NCBI GenBank assembly: GCA_940671915.1
Contig: CALNVZ010003433.1
Span: 15,267,845 to 15,331,844 of the forward strand
From: Paracentrotus lividus
Lineage: Eukaryota > Echinodermata > Echinoidea > Camarodonta > Echinidae
Direction: 5' to 3'
Length of the DNA stretch: 64,000 nucleotides
Part shown: in pieces, positions 9,874-21,616 of the stretch
Numbering within the stretch: the first letter of the stretch is position 1
Layout: every line of letters begins with the position of its first letter
The notes under the pieces: generated by a model
Told to the model about the DNA's origin: nothing
The model's input: only the letters and a program-made list of their open reading frames with translations
The model's database searches: none
Made by a program: the position numbers and the translations under genes

Positions 9874-11590
9874 CAGGCGCGGATCCGGGGGGGGCCGACG
9901 GGCGCGACGGCCCCCCCCCCCAAAAAAAAAAGGAGGAGAAAAAGGGAGAAAGAAGGGAAAAGGGTGAGAAAAGAAGAAAAAGAAAGAAAGAGAAGGGAAT
10001 AAAGCCCGATGTTTGTTCAATATTCCTAAAACTGTATTCAATAAGAAGCGAGAAATAGGCCTAATTGGGTCCTAAACGACCATGACTAGGGCCTATAATG
10101 TGGGGTTGGGAAGAAAATACTAAAAAAAAAAAAAAAAAAAAATTGAGAAAAAGAAATACATTTCTGACGAAAAGTAAAAATAAAAATGAAATATTTAAAA
10201 CTAAAGTTTCAAAATATTTCACAAAGAAAAGAGGCCTTGTGGACCCTCGGCCTAGTGGGCCCTCGCCCTCGGTGGAAAATAGTCGGCCTCGTTGAAATAA
10301 TAGAAAGTGCCCTTTTATTTATTCCATATATCTTTTAAAACCCAACATTTTCGCTCGCTGATACTAAATCGTAATGCAAAAATAGCTCAAATTTTGAGCT
10401 CAAAATTTTCGGCTCGCGCTTCGCGCTCGCACATAGGCCTATCAATTTAGTAGGGTTTATAATGCATAATTAACCAAAAATGTTCGGCTCGCGCTTCGCG
10501 CTCGGGGATACTAAATAGGGTCAATAATACACAATTATCTACAATTCTTTATGCAAGAAAGTGCCCCTTTATTTATTCTATATATCTTTTAAAACCCCAA
10601 ATTTTCGGCACGCGCTTCGCGCTCGCAGATACCAATCTAGTAGGGTATGTAATATAAAACAATGAACTGAAAATTTTACCTCAAAATTTTCAGCTCGCGC
10701 TTCGCGCTCGCGGATACTAAATAGGGTCTATAATACACAATTATCTACGAATTTTAATACTGGAAAGTGCCCCTTTATTCGATATATCTTTTAAAACCCA
10801 AAATTTTCGGCTCGCGCTTCGCGCTCGCCGACATGTCTGAAATCATAATGCACAAATAACTCTAAGTAGGGTCTATAATCTGATGATACACAATTATCTA
10901 CAATTCTTTATGCCAGAAAGTGCCCCTTTATTTATTCTATATATCTTTTAAAACCCAAGCTTCGCGCTCGCTGACATGTCTGATACTAAATCATCATCAT
11001 AGTGCACAAATAACTCCGATTTTTACCTCAAAATTTTCAGCCCGCGCTTCGCGCTCGCAGATTTTTAATTAGGTCAATAATACACAATTATCTATAAAAA
11101 AAATTAATAGTAGAAAGAGCCCCTTTATTTATTCCATATATCTTTTAAATCCCAAAATTTTCGGCTCGCGCTTCGCACTCGCGGATATTAAATCATAATG
11201 CACAAATAACATCAATTTTGAGCTCAAGATTTTCGGCTCGCGCTTCGCGCTCGCAGATACCAATTTAGTAGGGTATATAATGCACAATTAACTCAGATTT
11301 TTACCTCAAAGTTTTCATTTCATGTTGGCAATTTAGAATACATATTCAAAACACTAAAGTTTTGTTTAATTTTTTTTGTTTTTTGTTTTTAGCTAGTATA
11401 ATTATTATTTTGTTTTCATAGGAGTAACATTAATATTGTTTAAATTCCTCGTTTTAGGTCAGTATAGGCCTATATATCGGGGTATGTTAACTGGAGCTTC
11501 GCGCTCGTTTGCTCGCTCCGCTCGCAAGATATATATTTTTTCAAAGTTGGGCCCCCCCCCCCCCTCTGGAAAATCCTGGATCCGCGCCTG
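9874..11590. mobile_element. hAT-like non-autonomous element (1.7 kb) with exact target duplication and proven empty site
   Basis: It begins CAGGCGCGGATCC and ends GGATCCGCGCCTG, a perfect 13-bp terminal inverted repeat, followed inward by G runs and C runs. TAAATG (9868-9873 and 11591-11596) flanks it on both sides, and duplicate B has a single TAAATG at the matching position (29766-29771). The interior has about ten copies of GCTCGCGCTTCGCGCTCGC (around 10411, 10484, 10607, 10692, 10809, 10959, 11041, 11162, 11234, 11497), with conserved text such as AAAGTGCCCCTTTATTTATT between them. No transposase is present. CAGG...CCTG termini are usual for hAT elements; the 6-bp rather than 8-bp duplication makes the family call tentative. 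Confidence 0.85.
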
Positions 11591-11993
11591 TAAATGTATA
11601 ACATTCTGAATGGTCCATGTGTTTATTGTAAAATGCTATGTAGTATCGTAATGAATGACTGGAATAAATATCACCCAATTTGAAGAGAATAATAATGGGC
11701 AGAATCCTCCAATTTAACTACGTGCCAGTCAGTGTCACGCGATAGTTAATTTCAGATCAAATTATCACAACTCCTCCACACCTTTCGTTTTCTTCATTAT
11801 TAGACGAGTCTGTGCTAAGTGATTAACCCTTTGCTCTCTCCACTTACTAGCTTAGCCTAATGGTAAAAGCAGAAGAGGAGTGCTTGGTGTCTAGAGGGTT
11901 AAACTGCTTTTTAGTGGGAAGGTGTCGACACATCATTGTGTCAACCTACGCTCAATTTTAGATGAAAGGACGAAGCAATAGACCAGTTTACTA

Positions 11994-12277
11994 GGGTGCT
12001 ATCTCACTTCGTGGAAACGTCTCCGCGACAGTATAGAAAAATCGTCTCCGCGACGGATAAAAAGTATTAGAGACGTCTCCTGAATTTTGTAGACGGATTT
12101 TTAAAAATAAATTGTCGCGGAGACGTCTCCGCGACAATTTATTAAAAAAAATCCGTCTCCAAAATTTCGGAGACGTCTCGGAGACGTCTCAGAGACGTCT
12201 CTAATACTTTTTATCCGTCGCGGAGACGATTTTTCTATTCTGTCGCGGAGACGTCTCCGCGAGGTGAGATAGGACCC
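11994..12277. mobile_element. Near-perfect foldback MITE with GACGTCTC units, TA-flanked
   Basis: It starts GGGTGCTATCTCAC and ends GTGAGATAGGACCC, with TA on both outer sides. Almost the whole 284 bp is one long inverted repeat, with arms made of GTCTCCGCGAC, GGATAAAAAGTATTAGAGACG and AAATTGTCGCGG. The centre is at about 12122. It is absent from duplicate B. The minus-strand frame at 12101-12289 (62 aa) is a by-product. Confidence 0.85.
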
Positions 12278-12559
12278 TAACATATTCAAATTTTATGCGT
12301 ACTTTTTTAACAAAGGTTGTTCTGACAACCTGAAAGCTTGCCCGACATAGCAACAACTAATGTATGCAAACCGGATTTCATGTATTGTAGTTCATTGTTT
12401 ATTACAGGTTGCTTACATACATAGTGCGATCCTTTTGTCTGATGTGGATCGAACAATAGATTTATACAAACCTGCGACGTGGACAAGATCAGTCTTCATA
12501 GCAGAATATGGGCCGTCGTGTTCAAGAGTAACTTTGTATCTATTCAAGAGTTTGAAATG

Positions 12560-13960
12560 ATTTTTTTTTTATGTGGTATGTACGTATGTGCATATCAACT
12601 CTTTTAATTGTCAGAATCTTGTTTTTTCTTTTTCTTTATTTGTTATTTTTTTTCTGTACAATTCTTATGTAGATGATAACTAAAAAAATAATGCATTTTA
12701 GTATTTTAATTTTTTTTTAAATATATTACACATGAGTCAGTGAAAACAATTCGAAGAAATGAAACGAAAAAGTCGTTTGGCGCGTGGTATCTGGAAGATA
12801 TGTTCATTTGAAATAGTGCTTGCATTTCAATAATATCAGTCAACAAATTTGTTTCACTATTGCCCGTCCTAGCACTAGGCAAAGGGAACAAAAGAATTTA
12901 TGCATGGATGATTACCAATGAAACGAACATGTCCAAAAAATATATAAATGAAGCTCATTGACTAACTTTGTTGAATGAAAGTATTGAAATGCAAGCACTC
13001 TTATAACTTTCTTATTTCTGAAGCATTTTTATTGGTTTTGGTGTCATATGAAAGGGCAGGAAATGATCTTTGCAAATATGAAGATTTGAAAGAGAATTTC
13101 AGTTACCGCCCGCCTAACAACTTTTTGGTTTCTTTTCTTTAAATTGTTTTACTCACCCATGCGTAACATATGGCTTATATTGATTTCATTAAATGAAATA
13201 AGAGACTCTAGGCTTTAGATTGATGGGTTATCTATGACTTTTTTGGGGGGTTATTCAGATTAAGTTGTGATAAAACATCGATCAATCTCGGTTTCGTTTT
13301 TTATTTTTTTTTAATTTTTAGTTCGCACTGTATATTGCAACAAACGTCGAACGTCATATACCACTGTTGACATAATAAGGATTGTTTTTTGTTTGTTTTT
13401 TCTTTCTCTTCTTTTCTTACAGGAAGACTGCAGGCTGAAACTCAAATGATTCAGTAGAGTAAAATGTAAGTGGCACAATACTAAAAATTTATTAAATATC
13501 GAATTTTTTTTTCCGATTCATGCATAGGCTATTCAATAAACAAGCTGATGATCGATATCATAGCTCCACCTTTTTTTCTGTATTATATTATTAAAAATAT
13601 CATGTATTTCATATTTCCATACTTGTTTATAAAAAAAAATCTAATATCCCATATATTGACATAAGTTACAGCTATAATGATCTTACACATTACATTTCGT
13701 TTATTCATTTCTTTTATTGAAATCAACATAACATGATATAATCGTGACATATCAAGACAATTGTAATATACATTAATAAACAAAGTATCAACTTGAATAT
13801 ATTATGAAACGAATGGTTTTAGGACCCCTTTAAAGCAGAGCTCGGGAGCGGGGCCCTATTAGTTCAACATTGACAAGTTATGAATAAAGATATGCTAAGG
13901 TAAAAAAAAAAAAAATTAAAAAAAAAAAAAATTTAATACTCAAATATTATTCGCTGTCTT
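12560..13960. other. Gene-free stretch
   Basis: AT-rich DNA with T and A runs (for example 13905-13932). No coding frame with family resemblance, no RNA gene and no clear repeat boundary was seen. Confidence 0.5.
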
Positions 13961-13994
13961 TTTGTTTGTTTAGTCATTAGTTTTGGATTTTATT

Positions 13995-14090
13995 ATTGTT
14001 TGTTTGTTTGTTCTGTTTTGTTTTTGTTTTGTTTTGTTTTTTGTTTTGTTTGTTTGTTTTTGTTTTTGTTTTGTTTGTTTTTTGTTTTTT
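13995..14090 (+). repeat. (TTTTG)n-type low-complexity tract
   Basis: Repeats of TTTG and TTTTG lead directly into the element at 14091. Open frames rich in F/C/V here are artefacts. Confidence 0.85.
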
Positions 14091-14452
14091 ATCCAGGATT
14101 TGGCACCCGGGGGGCCCGATGTGATTATGATTTTGGCGCCCCCAGTGATGGATCCAGGAAGGTATACCCCATTTTTCCCCGTTACACCGGGCGAGACAAA
14201 AGGTACACTCAATTTTTTCACTTCACGCTGGCCGAGCGATAAGCGGGGGGGGGGGGGGGGGGGAGGGGGGGGAAGGGGTGTTTGAAAATTTTGATGTCAA
14301 TACACCTCAAATGATGTATATTTTTTTCGTTTTTTTTTTTTCGTTTTTTTTTTGTGCTCAATTTGGCGCCCCTTTGAGGTCATTTTGGCGCTGTTGGGCG
14401 CTTACCCGGGGAGCCCGGGCCCGTAAAGCCCCCCCCCCAGAATACGCACATG
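14091..14452. mobile_element. Element of the ATCCAGGATTTGGCACCC family, copy 1
   Basis: It shares blocks with 40314-40786: ATCCAGGATTTGGCACCCGG near the left, a long G run after GAGCGATAAGCGGGG, and CCCGGGCCCGTAAAGCCCCC near the right, ending CAGAATACGCACATG. The left-most terminal bases are lost against the TTTTG tract. It has no coding capacity. Confidence 0.7.
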
Positions 14453-14459
14453 CTAACGG

Positions 14460-16720
14460 ACCATTCTTGGTCCCGTGTGTGACCGAAATTATGCAAAATC
14501 TTGACTTTAATTGGCTATAACTCTAACAATTTTAAAAATATACTGATTTAATGTTTATATCATGCTAATATATCTTGTTGGCTATCATTGTAAATATTTT
14601 TTGATATTTACAATATGCATGTTCAAGGTCAGAGGTCAACAGAAGTGGGTCACGTGTGTGACTTCACAGAACGGCATGATTTTGAAAGTTCAATTTCATT
14701 TTTAAATTCCTGTGAGTTTTAAAATGATGAAATGTTCTTATTGCTGTGAGATATGCATTATGGACCTGTTAACAAAAAATACCACTGAATAGGAGTCATC
14801 TCTGAAATTTCTTTTTTAATCTATTATTTTATATCGTGATGTCGGGTCACGTGTGTGACATTTTATGGGTCACGTGTGTGACCTATGGCAAATTGTCAGA
14901 AAAATGAATATTTATGTATTATGCAATAAATGTACATTTCGAGCAATTGCTATATTCCCTGTTGGTAAAAATTTTTATGAACTCAACCCTATCAGTCAAT
15001 GGGGTGTTTTTGGTAGCTGTCAAGACTGGTGAGGGGCGGGTAGGGACGGGGGGCCATGATGCCCCTATAAGATCTTGGCTGTTGATCGCGCGAGCGCGCC
15101 GAAAAATTGCACGATGGTAGTGTGTGATGTAACTACAAGAAAGCACTGTTATTTTTTCCCATAATAATAATAATTTATTTTATATGAATTAATTATGCTA
15201 ATACGCATTGTATGAAAGTCATAATTTTCGTTCTAATTGACAAACTACAGCTTCTGGAATGCTAATTTTTGTGTTTGCATAATCTTTATAGGATTCCTAA
15301 CAATTGTACTTGGAAAAAAATTTGATATCGAACTAAATTCCTTGTGTATTTTATTGTTTTATGAATTTCTTATGTATTTCCTTGTTTTTTTCGACCTTTG
15401 TTTTGTTTGTTTGTTTGTTCTTTTTGTTGTTGTTGTTGTTGTTGTTTGTTTTTTTTCGCAAAAATTATTGCAGAACCATTTTGGAGCATAATAATGCTAA
15501 AATAAATTAATTTCAGCCAATGAAAGTGAAAATAATCAGAATTTATGACCGCCCCCACCCAGCGGGTCACGTGTTTGACCAATTTGTTTGCTAATTAATA
15601 ATCAAATTAAAACTTGTCATGGATTCATATTTAGTGAGATTGCAAGGTACATTAAATCTAGCTTTGATGATATAATTATAATAATACCAGAGCCATGGTT
15701 AAGACGGGGCTTAACACTTTTTGTGTTTTCTGGTTACTTGTGTTGGACATTTTGAGGGCAGTTAATTTCCAGGTTGATTATCTTAATATGATCAATTTAA
15801 CAACATTATTATGGGGGTTAGATTAAAAGGAATAGAGGTAAATAATAATGTAATGACAGTAATCCAAGTAAGGAAGTCAGCATATCCATTCCAGTCAGGG
15901 TTAAAAAAATTATATTTTATTTACCGTTTTTCCATGTAATTATCATCTATGTTAATTTATGCAAATGAGCATGAACAATTGCAAAAATCACGAAAAAACA
16001 TCAGTTCATGAAACTTCAGACATGCTCTATTGACTATGCCGCTTAAAATCAAAAAGCAAAATTTATTTGTCCCCAATGTTCAGTTTCAAAGAATGGCCGA
16101 ATAGCCTGGTCCCTTTTTTTTTAACGCATGACCATAGTTGGTCACACACGTGACCCGTGGTCACGTGTGTGACCAATTTCAAAGTTAATTAATAACTAAA
16201 TTAAACGCTGTCATGGCTTCATATTTGGTGAGATGCAAGGCACATTATATCTAGCTTTGGAGAAAAAATTGTAATAATAATAATACAAACCATGGTTTTC
16301 GGGGGCGTTAACTTTTCGTGTTTTTGGGTCACGTGTGTGGACATTTGATGGCAATTAATTTCTTTAGTTAATTATCTTAAAACAATAAATTCAACACCAT
16401 TATTTTTCATTTAAATTTAAAGGAATGAAGTTAAAAAGGGTATAATGACAATAATCAAAGTAAGGAGACCAACATATACAATCAAGTCAGGGTCAAAGAA
16501 ATGATATTTTACGTACCATTTTTCTATTCAAATTTTTTGCATGTTAATTTATGCAAATGAGCATGAAAAATGTAAAAATTAAGATAAAAAAATGCATTTC
16601 ATGGAAACTTCGAGACAATGCTCTATATGAATGTGCAGCTTAAAAACAAAAAGGACAAACTTTATTTTTTCCAAAAAAGGTTCACTTTTCAAAGAATCGC
16701 CCTAACGGTAAATACATTGG
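14460..16720. repeat. Repeat region with eight GTCACGTGTGTGAC-type motifs and a ~595-bp tandem duplication
   Basis: GGTCACGTGTGTGACC or close variants occur at about 14469, 14647, 14844, 14867, 15563, 16139 (inverted), 16159 and 16326. Blocks at 15585-16180 recur ~595 bp downstream at 16180-16720; for example CATGG.TTCATATTT.GTGAGA at 15616 and 16211, and ATTTATGCAAATGAGCATGA at about 15956 and 16550. The motif contains the E-box CACGTG and is partly palindromic. It is probably a mobile element or its array; no gene is seen. Confidence 0.65.
15418..15452 (+). repeat. (TTG)n microsatellite
   Basis: A TTGTTG run following TTTGTTTG. The poly-Q and poly-V frames on either strand are artefacts. 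Confidence 0.9.
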
Positions 16721-17138
16721 ACCGATCCGAACTAATAACGCCTAAAAATAGAAGGCTTGCTATTAACAGAAGTGTTAAGTTATATTTTATAGTTGCTAGT
16801 AACTCGTGTTTTAATTTAGACCTGATGCATTCATCTGAGGTTAAATTATGTGTACGTTATTTGAATTGCATTATAATCTCTTGATAGGCTTTTACATATA
16901 TAGGCTCCTATACATTCTCAACGCGATCTTTATAATGAAGAAAATTAACAAAGGTAATATTGATATGTTCAAAGAATGATGTTTCTGGGAAATTATGGTC
17001 GATGTGTCATACAATAAGAGCAAAAAATTATAATAAATAAATAAATAATTAAACATAAATAAACATAAACTAAAAAAGATAATGAGGATAAACAAATCTA
17101 AAATAAAACGGGCCGAGTGAGAAAGAAGGAGCAGAGAG

Positions 17139-17142
<4 letters not shown>

Positions 17143-17170
<28 letters not shown>

Positions 17171-17360
17171 GGTGTGTCTGTGTGTGTTGTGTGTGTGTGT
17201 CTGTGTGTTGTGTTGTGCTGTGTGTGAGAGAGAGAGGGGTGGAAAAGATAGAGAGAGGGGGAGATGGAAGAGAGAGAAAGAGAGAGAAAATGAAGGGTAG
17301 GAAGAGTGAAAGGAATATGGAGAGAGGGAATGGAGAGGGAGGCGGACGTAGAGAGGAATA
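17143..17360 (+). repeat. (GT)n followed by (GA)n tracts
   Basis: GT-rich at 17143-17227, then GA-rich to about 17360. The 179-aa and 121-aa minus-strand frames across this stretch (L/S/P/H/T-rich) are low-complexity artefacts. Confidence 0.9.
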
Positions 17361-17377
17361 GCTAGAGAGACTGCATG

Positions 17378-18158
17378 CAGAGGCGGCGGAACCAGGGGGG
17401 CAGGGGGCACTGTGACCCCCCACTTTTTCATCCACCCTAAAAGTGCCCCTTTTCCTGACTAAAAAGTGCCCCTTTTCTTAGCTAATAAAATGCCATTTTT
17501 ATGGTTAAAAAGGGGCTCTTTTATTACTAAAAAGGGGCACTTTTAATTTAAAAAAGTGACCCTTGTCACTCCATATGTCTCTTAAAACCAAAATTTTCGG
17601 CTCGCACTTCGCGCTCGCGAATACTATAGGGTCTATAATGCACAATAAACTCCATTTTTAAGCTCATAATTTTCAACTCACGCATCGCGCTCGAGGATAC
17701 TAAATAGGATCTATAATGCACAATAAAATCCATTCTTAAGCTCATAATTTCAACTCGAGCTTCGCGATCGCGGATATTTAATAGGGGATGCACAATTATT
17801 AACTCAAATTTTTCGGCTCGCGCCTCGCGCTCGCAGATACTAAAGGGATTATACAATGCACAATTAATTCAAATTTCGCGCTTCGCGCTCGCGGATGCTA
17901 AATATGGTTTATAATGAACAATTATCTCAAAAATTTCGGCTCGCGCTTCGCGCTCGCATACCTTTTGTTTATCATTGATATAAGATACAAAGCCATTAAA
18001 ATTTTTAAAAGCACAAATTTAAAGGCAAATTTTTCTGCGAACCCCCTACTTATCGGAATACTTTTCTTTCAAAGCCTCTAGTCTCAAGTGCCCCTCTTTA
18101 GAAAAGTGCCCCTTTTTCATCGTGACCCCCCACTTTCAAATTCGTTCCGCCGCCTCTG
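17378..18158. mobile_element. hAT-like non-autonomous element (781 bp) with ~8-bp target duplication
   Basis: It starts CAGAGGCGGCGGAAC and ends with the exact inverse GTTCCGCCGCCTCTG (15 bp). The flanks are ACTGCATG (17370-17377) and ACTGCAGG (18159-18166), matching at 7 of 8 bases, which is the usual hAT target length. Inside are AAAGTGCCCCTTTT blocks and about six copies of the TCGCGCTTCGCGCTCGC motif also found in 9874-11590, so the two elements share an interior although their termini differ. No transposase. Confidence 0.85.
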
Positions 18159-18166
18159 ACTGCAGG

Positions 18167-19064
18167 GGAGGGGTAAAGATAAGAGACGAAGCTGGAGATA
18201 CGAGAATTGTAAAGCAATTTTAAGAAATAAAAAGAAAATTACGTTGTTTTTTTATTGTTTTTTTTTAGCAGGCCTTTAGGCCCTACAGTTTTTATTGGTT
18301 ACCAAAGCTATTTTCTACATTAAACAAGTAAAATTATATTCCGTTTAATATGTTTCATAAAACAAGGAATATGTTTCAAATGTAAACATTAAATACACAT
18401 TGTTTTTAAAAACTGGGAAATCGAGGTTCGATAAAGAGCTCTTTAGAGATGAAATTAAATAGAGGCTGTTTAAAAAGGCCGCAGCGAATGTCACTCGATA
18501 GTCATGAGCAGAGCGCACATCACTCGTACGATCATTGCGAGGTGGATTTCCCTCGCGAGATCACACGTTGAGAAGTTCCAAATGCCGAACTGATAGTGTA
18601 TTTAGAAATAAGCATTTGGACTAAACATATTGTTATATTATCGAGCATATACTAAAGAAATTTTGTGCTAACGTAACATCTAAGCCTACTAGATCTAGAC
18701 TACATCTAGTCAGCTATCTGGACTGGTAGCATAGCAGCTATAGGCCTATTAAAAGTTAAGCGGGCGGCGTGGTGTGTACAAAGCCTGTTGAGCAAAGGCA
18801 CTGCAAAGACTGCTCCTTGCAAAATTGCAGATAGATCATAATTTATTATGTAGTCTAGATCTAAGTATATGCCACTGCTGCATTAAAAAAAGATGTCTTG
18901 AATATCACCTACTCGATCAAATTACAGTACATTTAGCCTAAATGCTTATCTCTGAAGTATAATTCAGCTCTGATGGCGTTTGGAACTAGGCATACATGCA
19001 TTTTTAGACAATAAAATATGAGAAAATTTTAAACAGCAATGTTTAAAATTTAAACAACTAAACG
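18167..19064. other. Gene-free stretch
   Basis: AT-rich DNA with T runs and several TAGGCCTA-like words (for example 18741). No coding frame or RNA gene was recognised. Confidence 0.5.
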
Positions 19065-19553
19065 TAGGGGAGACCGGGGATGGAAGTTACACGGGTCAGT
19101 TGTTACAGTTCTCAGTGTGTTAAGCTGGAACAAGAGAGGATGTGCTAACTGGCATCTATATACAGCCTACACATATCTGTAATGAACTGCCGGTCGTGAG
19201 GTTTCTCCGTTGTTTTATTTACAAGTAAATCAACAAAAACCATTTTTTACAGTTCAAAGTAAATTTTTGACAAAAATTGAGATGTGTAATAGCTCTTACA
19301 ACTGAAGGCACATAATGATAGTCTGGTATTGTAAATATAGTACATGTATGTCACTAATATACCCCCTAGCCATGCCCTTATTATTCTGCCTAATGACTGT
19401 GCTACAGTTGATTTCTGTGCGTAAAATCACCCATGGGGTAGGTTGTTACAACAACCTACCCCATGTTGATGTAACAACTTACCCCAATTACATTACATAT
19501 GTAAAATTACATTTTGTCTCAATTTTCAGGTGTTAATATTTTTATGTTTCTAT

Positions 19554-21616
19554 TATAGGTTTTCCCGGTCAAGTTTAAACTATCTCCGATCAATTTGACA
19601 TTTCTTTCGAGCGCTTTCGTCCGGAATGTGATCGCGATTACAAATCTGCAATGAAATTCGTTTATGTGTAGCCAAAATCAAACACCGTTCAATCCAATTG
19701 CAAATTGCGCCGACGAATTTGCTGTTGAGAGCAGTCGCATTCGTCAATGTTCGCTCAGATTCGTCCATTCGCAAAATTCCCGTCTTCTGGTGAATTCAAA
19801 TTCGTTTTGGGGCATCCACTTTAGAAATAACTGTATACAAATTACGAATGTTAGGTTCGGGTAGGAAAATAAAATTTGGGAGGGGGCCGTGAAGTGTTTT
19901 TGTAAGAAAATAGGCTGATCATGGGGGAAGGGGGAGCCTGAGCTTTGAAAACACACACGCACACAAAACAAACAAAAAAAAAAGGTTGGCTGATTATAAT
20001 GTTTGCGTTTTTATCAGAATTAATTCAAAAACTATACGTCTTGTCGAAAACGAAATGTTTACACACAAAAAAAATACAATAAAAACAAAACTAATGTGTA
20101 TAAAACAGAGTAGGAGCTGCAGCCCCCATCCTCACTCTCTTCATTAGAAACTTGCATAACATGAGGGAGTAGGGGGGGGGGGGAAGTTAGGTTGGTCAGT
20201 CGGGTCGGCAATCTATTTTTTTTTCTACCATTTTCCTCTTTTTCTTTTTTTTCTTTTTTTTTTTTTTTTGGCTGGCTGAGGGTGGGGGCTTCCCGCTGGG
20301 CCCCTTGATCCACACCTGAAATGGTCAATAGACCAAGTGACAATTAGATCAAGTATATATTACATAAAATTCAGATTAGACCAAATAGCTTGTAGACAGC
20401 CGCGGCCCCCATCACCCAGGAAAAAAAAAGGGGAGAGAAAAGATGCAAGATCGACAATATTGACCAATAAACCGTACCCCTGTGACCGTTACATGATGAC
20501 GTTCTGGATGACCGAATGCCGTAAAAAGAAAAAAAACAAATTGTCCCTTTTCGTTACTAAAAGTGCCCTTTTTTCTTGGCTACAAAGGACACTTTTCATA
20601 TTATATATATAAAAAAAAACTTTTAGACTTCTTGAAAGGCCCACGGACAACTTTTTTTTGTAAAAAAGGGGCACTCTTGTTACTAAAAAGAACCCTTTTT
20701 TCTCCACAGTTCCTTTTTTTTTAACCCAAATTATTCCGCTCGGATAAACGGGAATACCAAGCAATACTCATGAGACCAATTTCCCTGCTGCCGGAGGCAA
20801 CTATTGTAAAAGAGTGTTGTCAAAAGCACATAGGCCTATTTACATCCCTCTAAACGTATTTTTAATGCCCTTTTTAGCACTTATGTTTTTAAAAATCATT
20901 TAAAACATGTAAATCTATTTGCAATTGGTATTTAACATTATCACGGGGGTAATAATTTTACATCTTGCTTAAAGTGTGTAATAAAACTGTAATGTTTCTT
21001 AAACTCCAAAATGTACATTTTTCTTTTAAAAGGGGGCACTTTTAATCTCTCAAAAATCAATATATTGAACAGCATAATAAATTAAAATACAACTTTTATA
21101 CCCAGCCCCTCCCTATCCCATAAATTTTGCCACTGAGGTAAAGGGCCCCCTTTTCAGAAAAAAAGTGCCCCCACCTTCAAATTCGTTCCGCAGCCTCTGA
21201 AGACAAATTATTGCTGATAAATTTATTTTGTGTTTACCATGGGCGCCACCGTGACCCCCTTGCTTCGTGTGTTCACACGGATAGGCCTAAAACGTTTTAA
21301 ATTGTATGCCTGAAAACGAATTTGACTGCTGGAAGCTCACCTCCACTTCCTTGTTACAGCTGGGAATTTTTTTAATTGATCCCACGAATTTAATTTCATG
21401 CACATTGACGAAATTCATTGCACATAAACACTTTTGATCGCACATAAACGAATACGAATGATCATTAACGATTATGAAAGAACATAAACGAAATCGATCG
21501 CTCTAAACGTTAACTTAAATTACCGATAGCCCCGCTCCGGGAAGGTATCGTTTCAATTGACTGAACATTAACGAATTCGATTGAAAAGAGTTTAAAATCG
21601 ACCGGGAAAACCTATA
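19554..21616. mobile_element. Long family-F element nested in the GGGGAGACC element
   Basis: The left end TATAGGTTTTCCCGGTCAAG and the right end CGACCGGGAAAACCTATA are inverted and match the short family-F MITEs next to the TRIM genes. The interior near both ends shares their words (CTCCGATCAATTTGACATTT, GAACATTAACGAATTCGAT). It contains the hAT-like sequence at about 20397-21199 and a probable second hAT-type right end at about 20300-20319 (CTTGATCCACACCTG). Confidence 0.75.
20397..21199. mobile_element. Degraded hAT-like element related to 17378-18158
   Basis: The right end, CAAATTCGTTCCGCAGCCTCTG, matches the right end of the 17378-18158 element. The interior has the same AAAAAGGGGCAC and AAGTGCCCTTTT words. 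The left end (CAGCCGCGGCCCCC) is poor, and the flanking target copy is unclear (AGACA on both sides at best). Confidence 0.55.

Larger units (their letters stand above)
2285..12555. repeat. Segmental duplication, copy A (partner about 22005-30290)
   Basis: Unique-looking DNA here recurs in the same order and orientation at about 22.0-30.3 kb: the TRIM remnant, TRIM gene, family-F MITE, GACGTC cluster, family-G MITE, the block at 6271-6440, the block around 6700-6760, the foldback at 8074-8263, the CT microsatellite, and the stretches around 11700-11980 and 12530-12555. Copy A carries insertions missing from copy B at 6836-7845, about 7888-8046, about 8588-8925, 9874-11590 and 11994-12277. Alignment was by eye, so the outer ends are approximate. 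Confidence 0.9.

Noticed and set aside
14460..16720. Possible CRISPR-like array (repeated palindromic words with spacers)
   Set aside because: Spacing is irregular, there are no cas genes, and the context is clearly eukaryotic; better explained as a mobile-element repeat.
16892..17435. Minus-strand frames of 179 and 121 aa
   Set aside because: Composition (S/L/P then H/T runs) follows GA and GT tracts; no start context, no domain.
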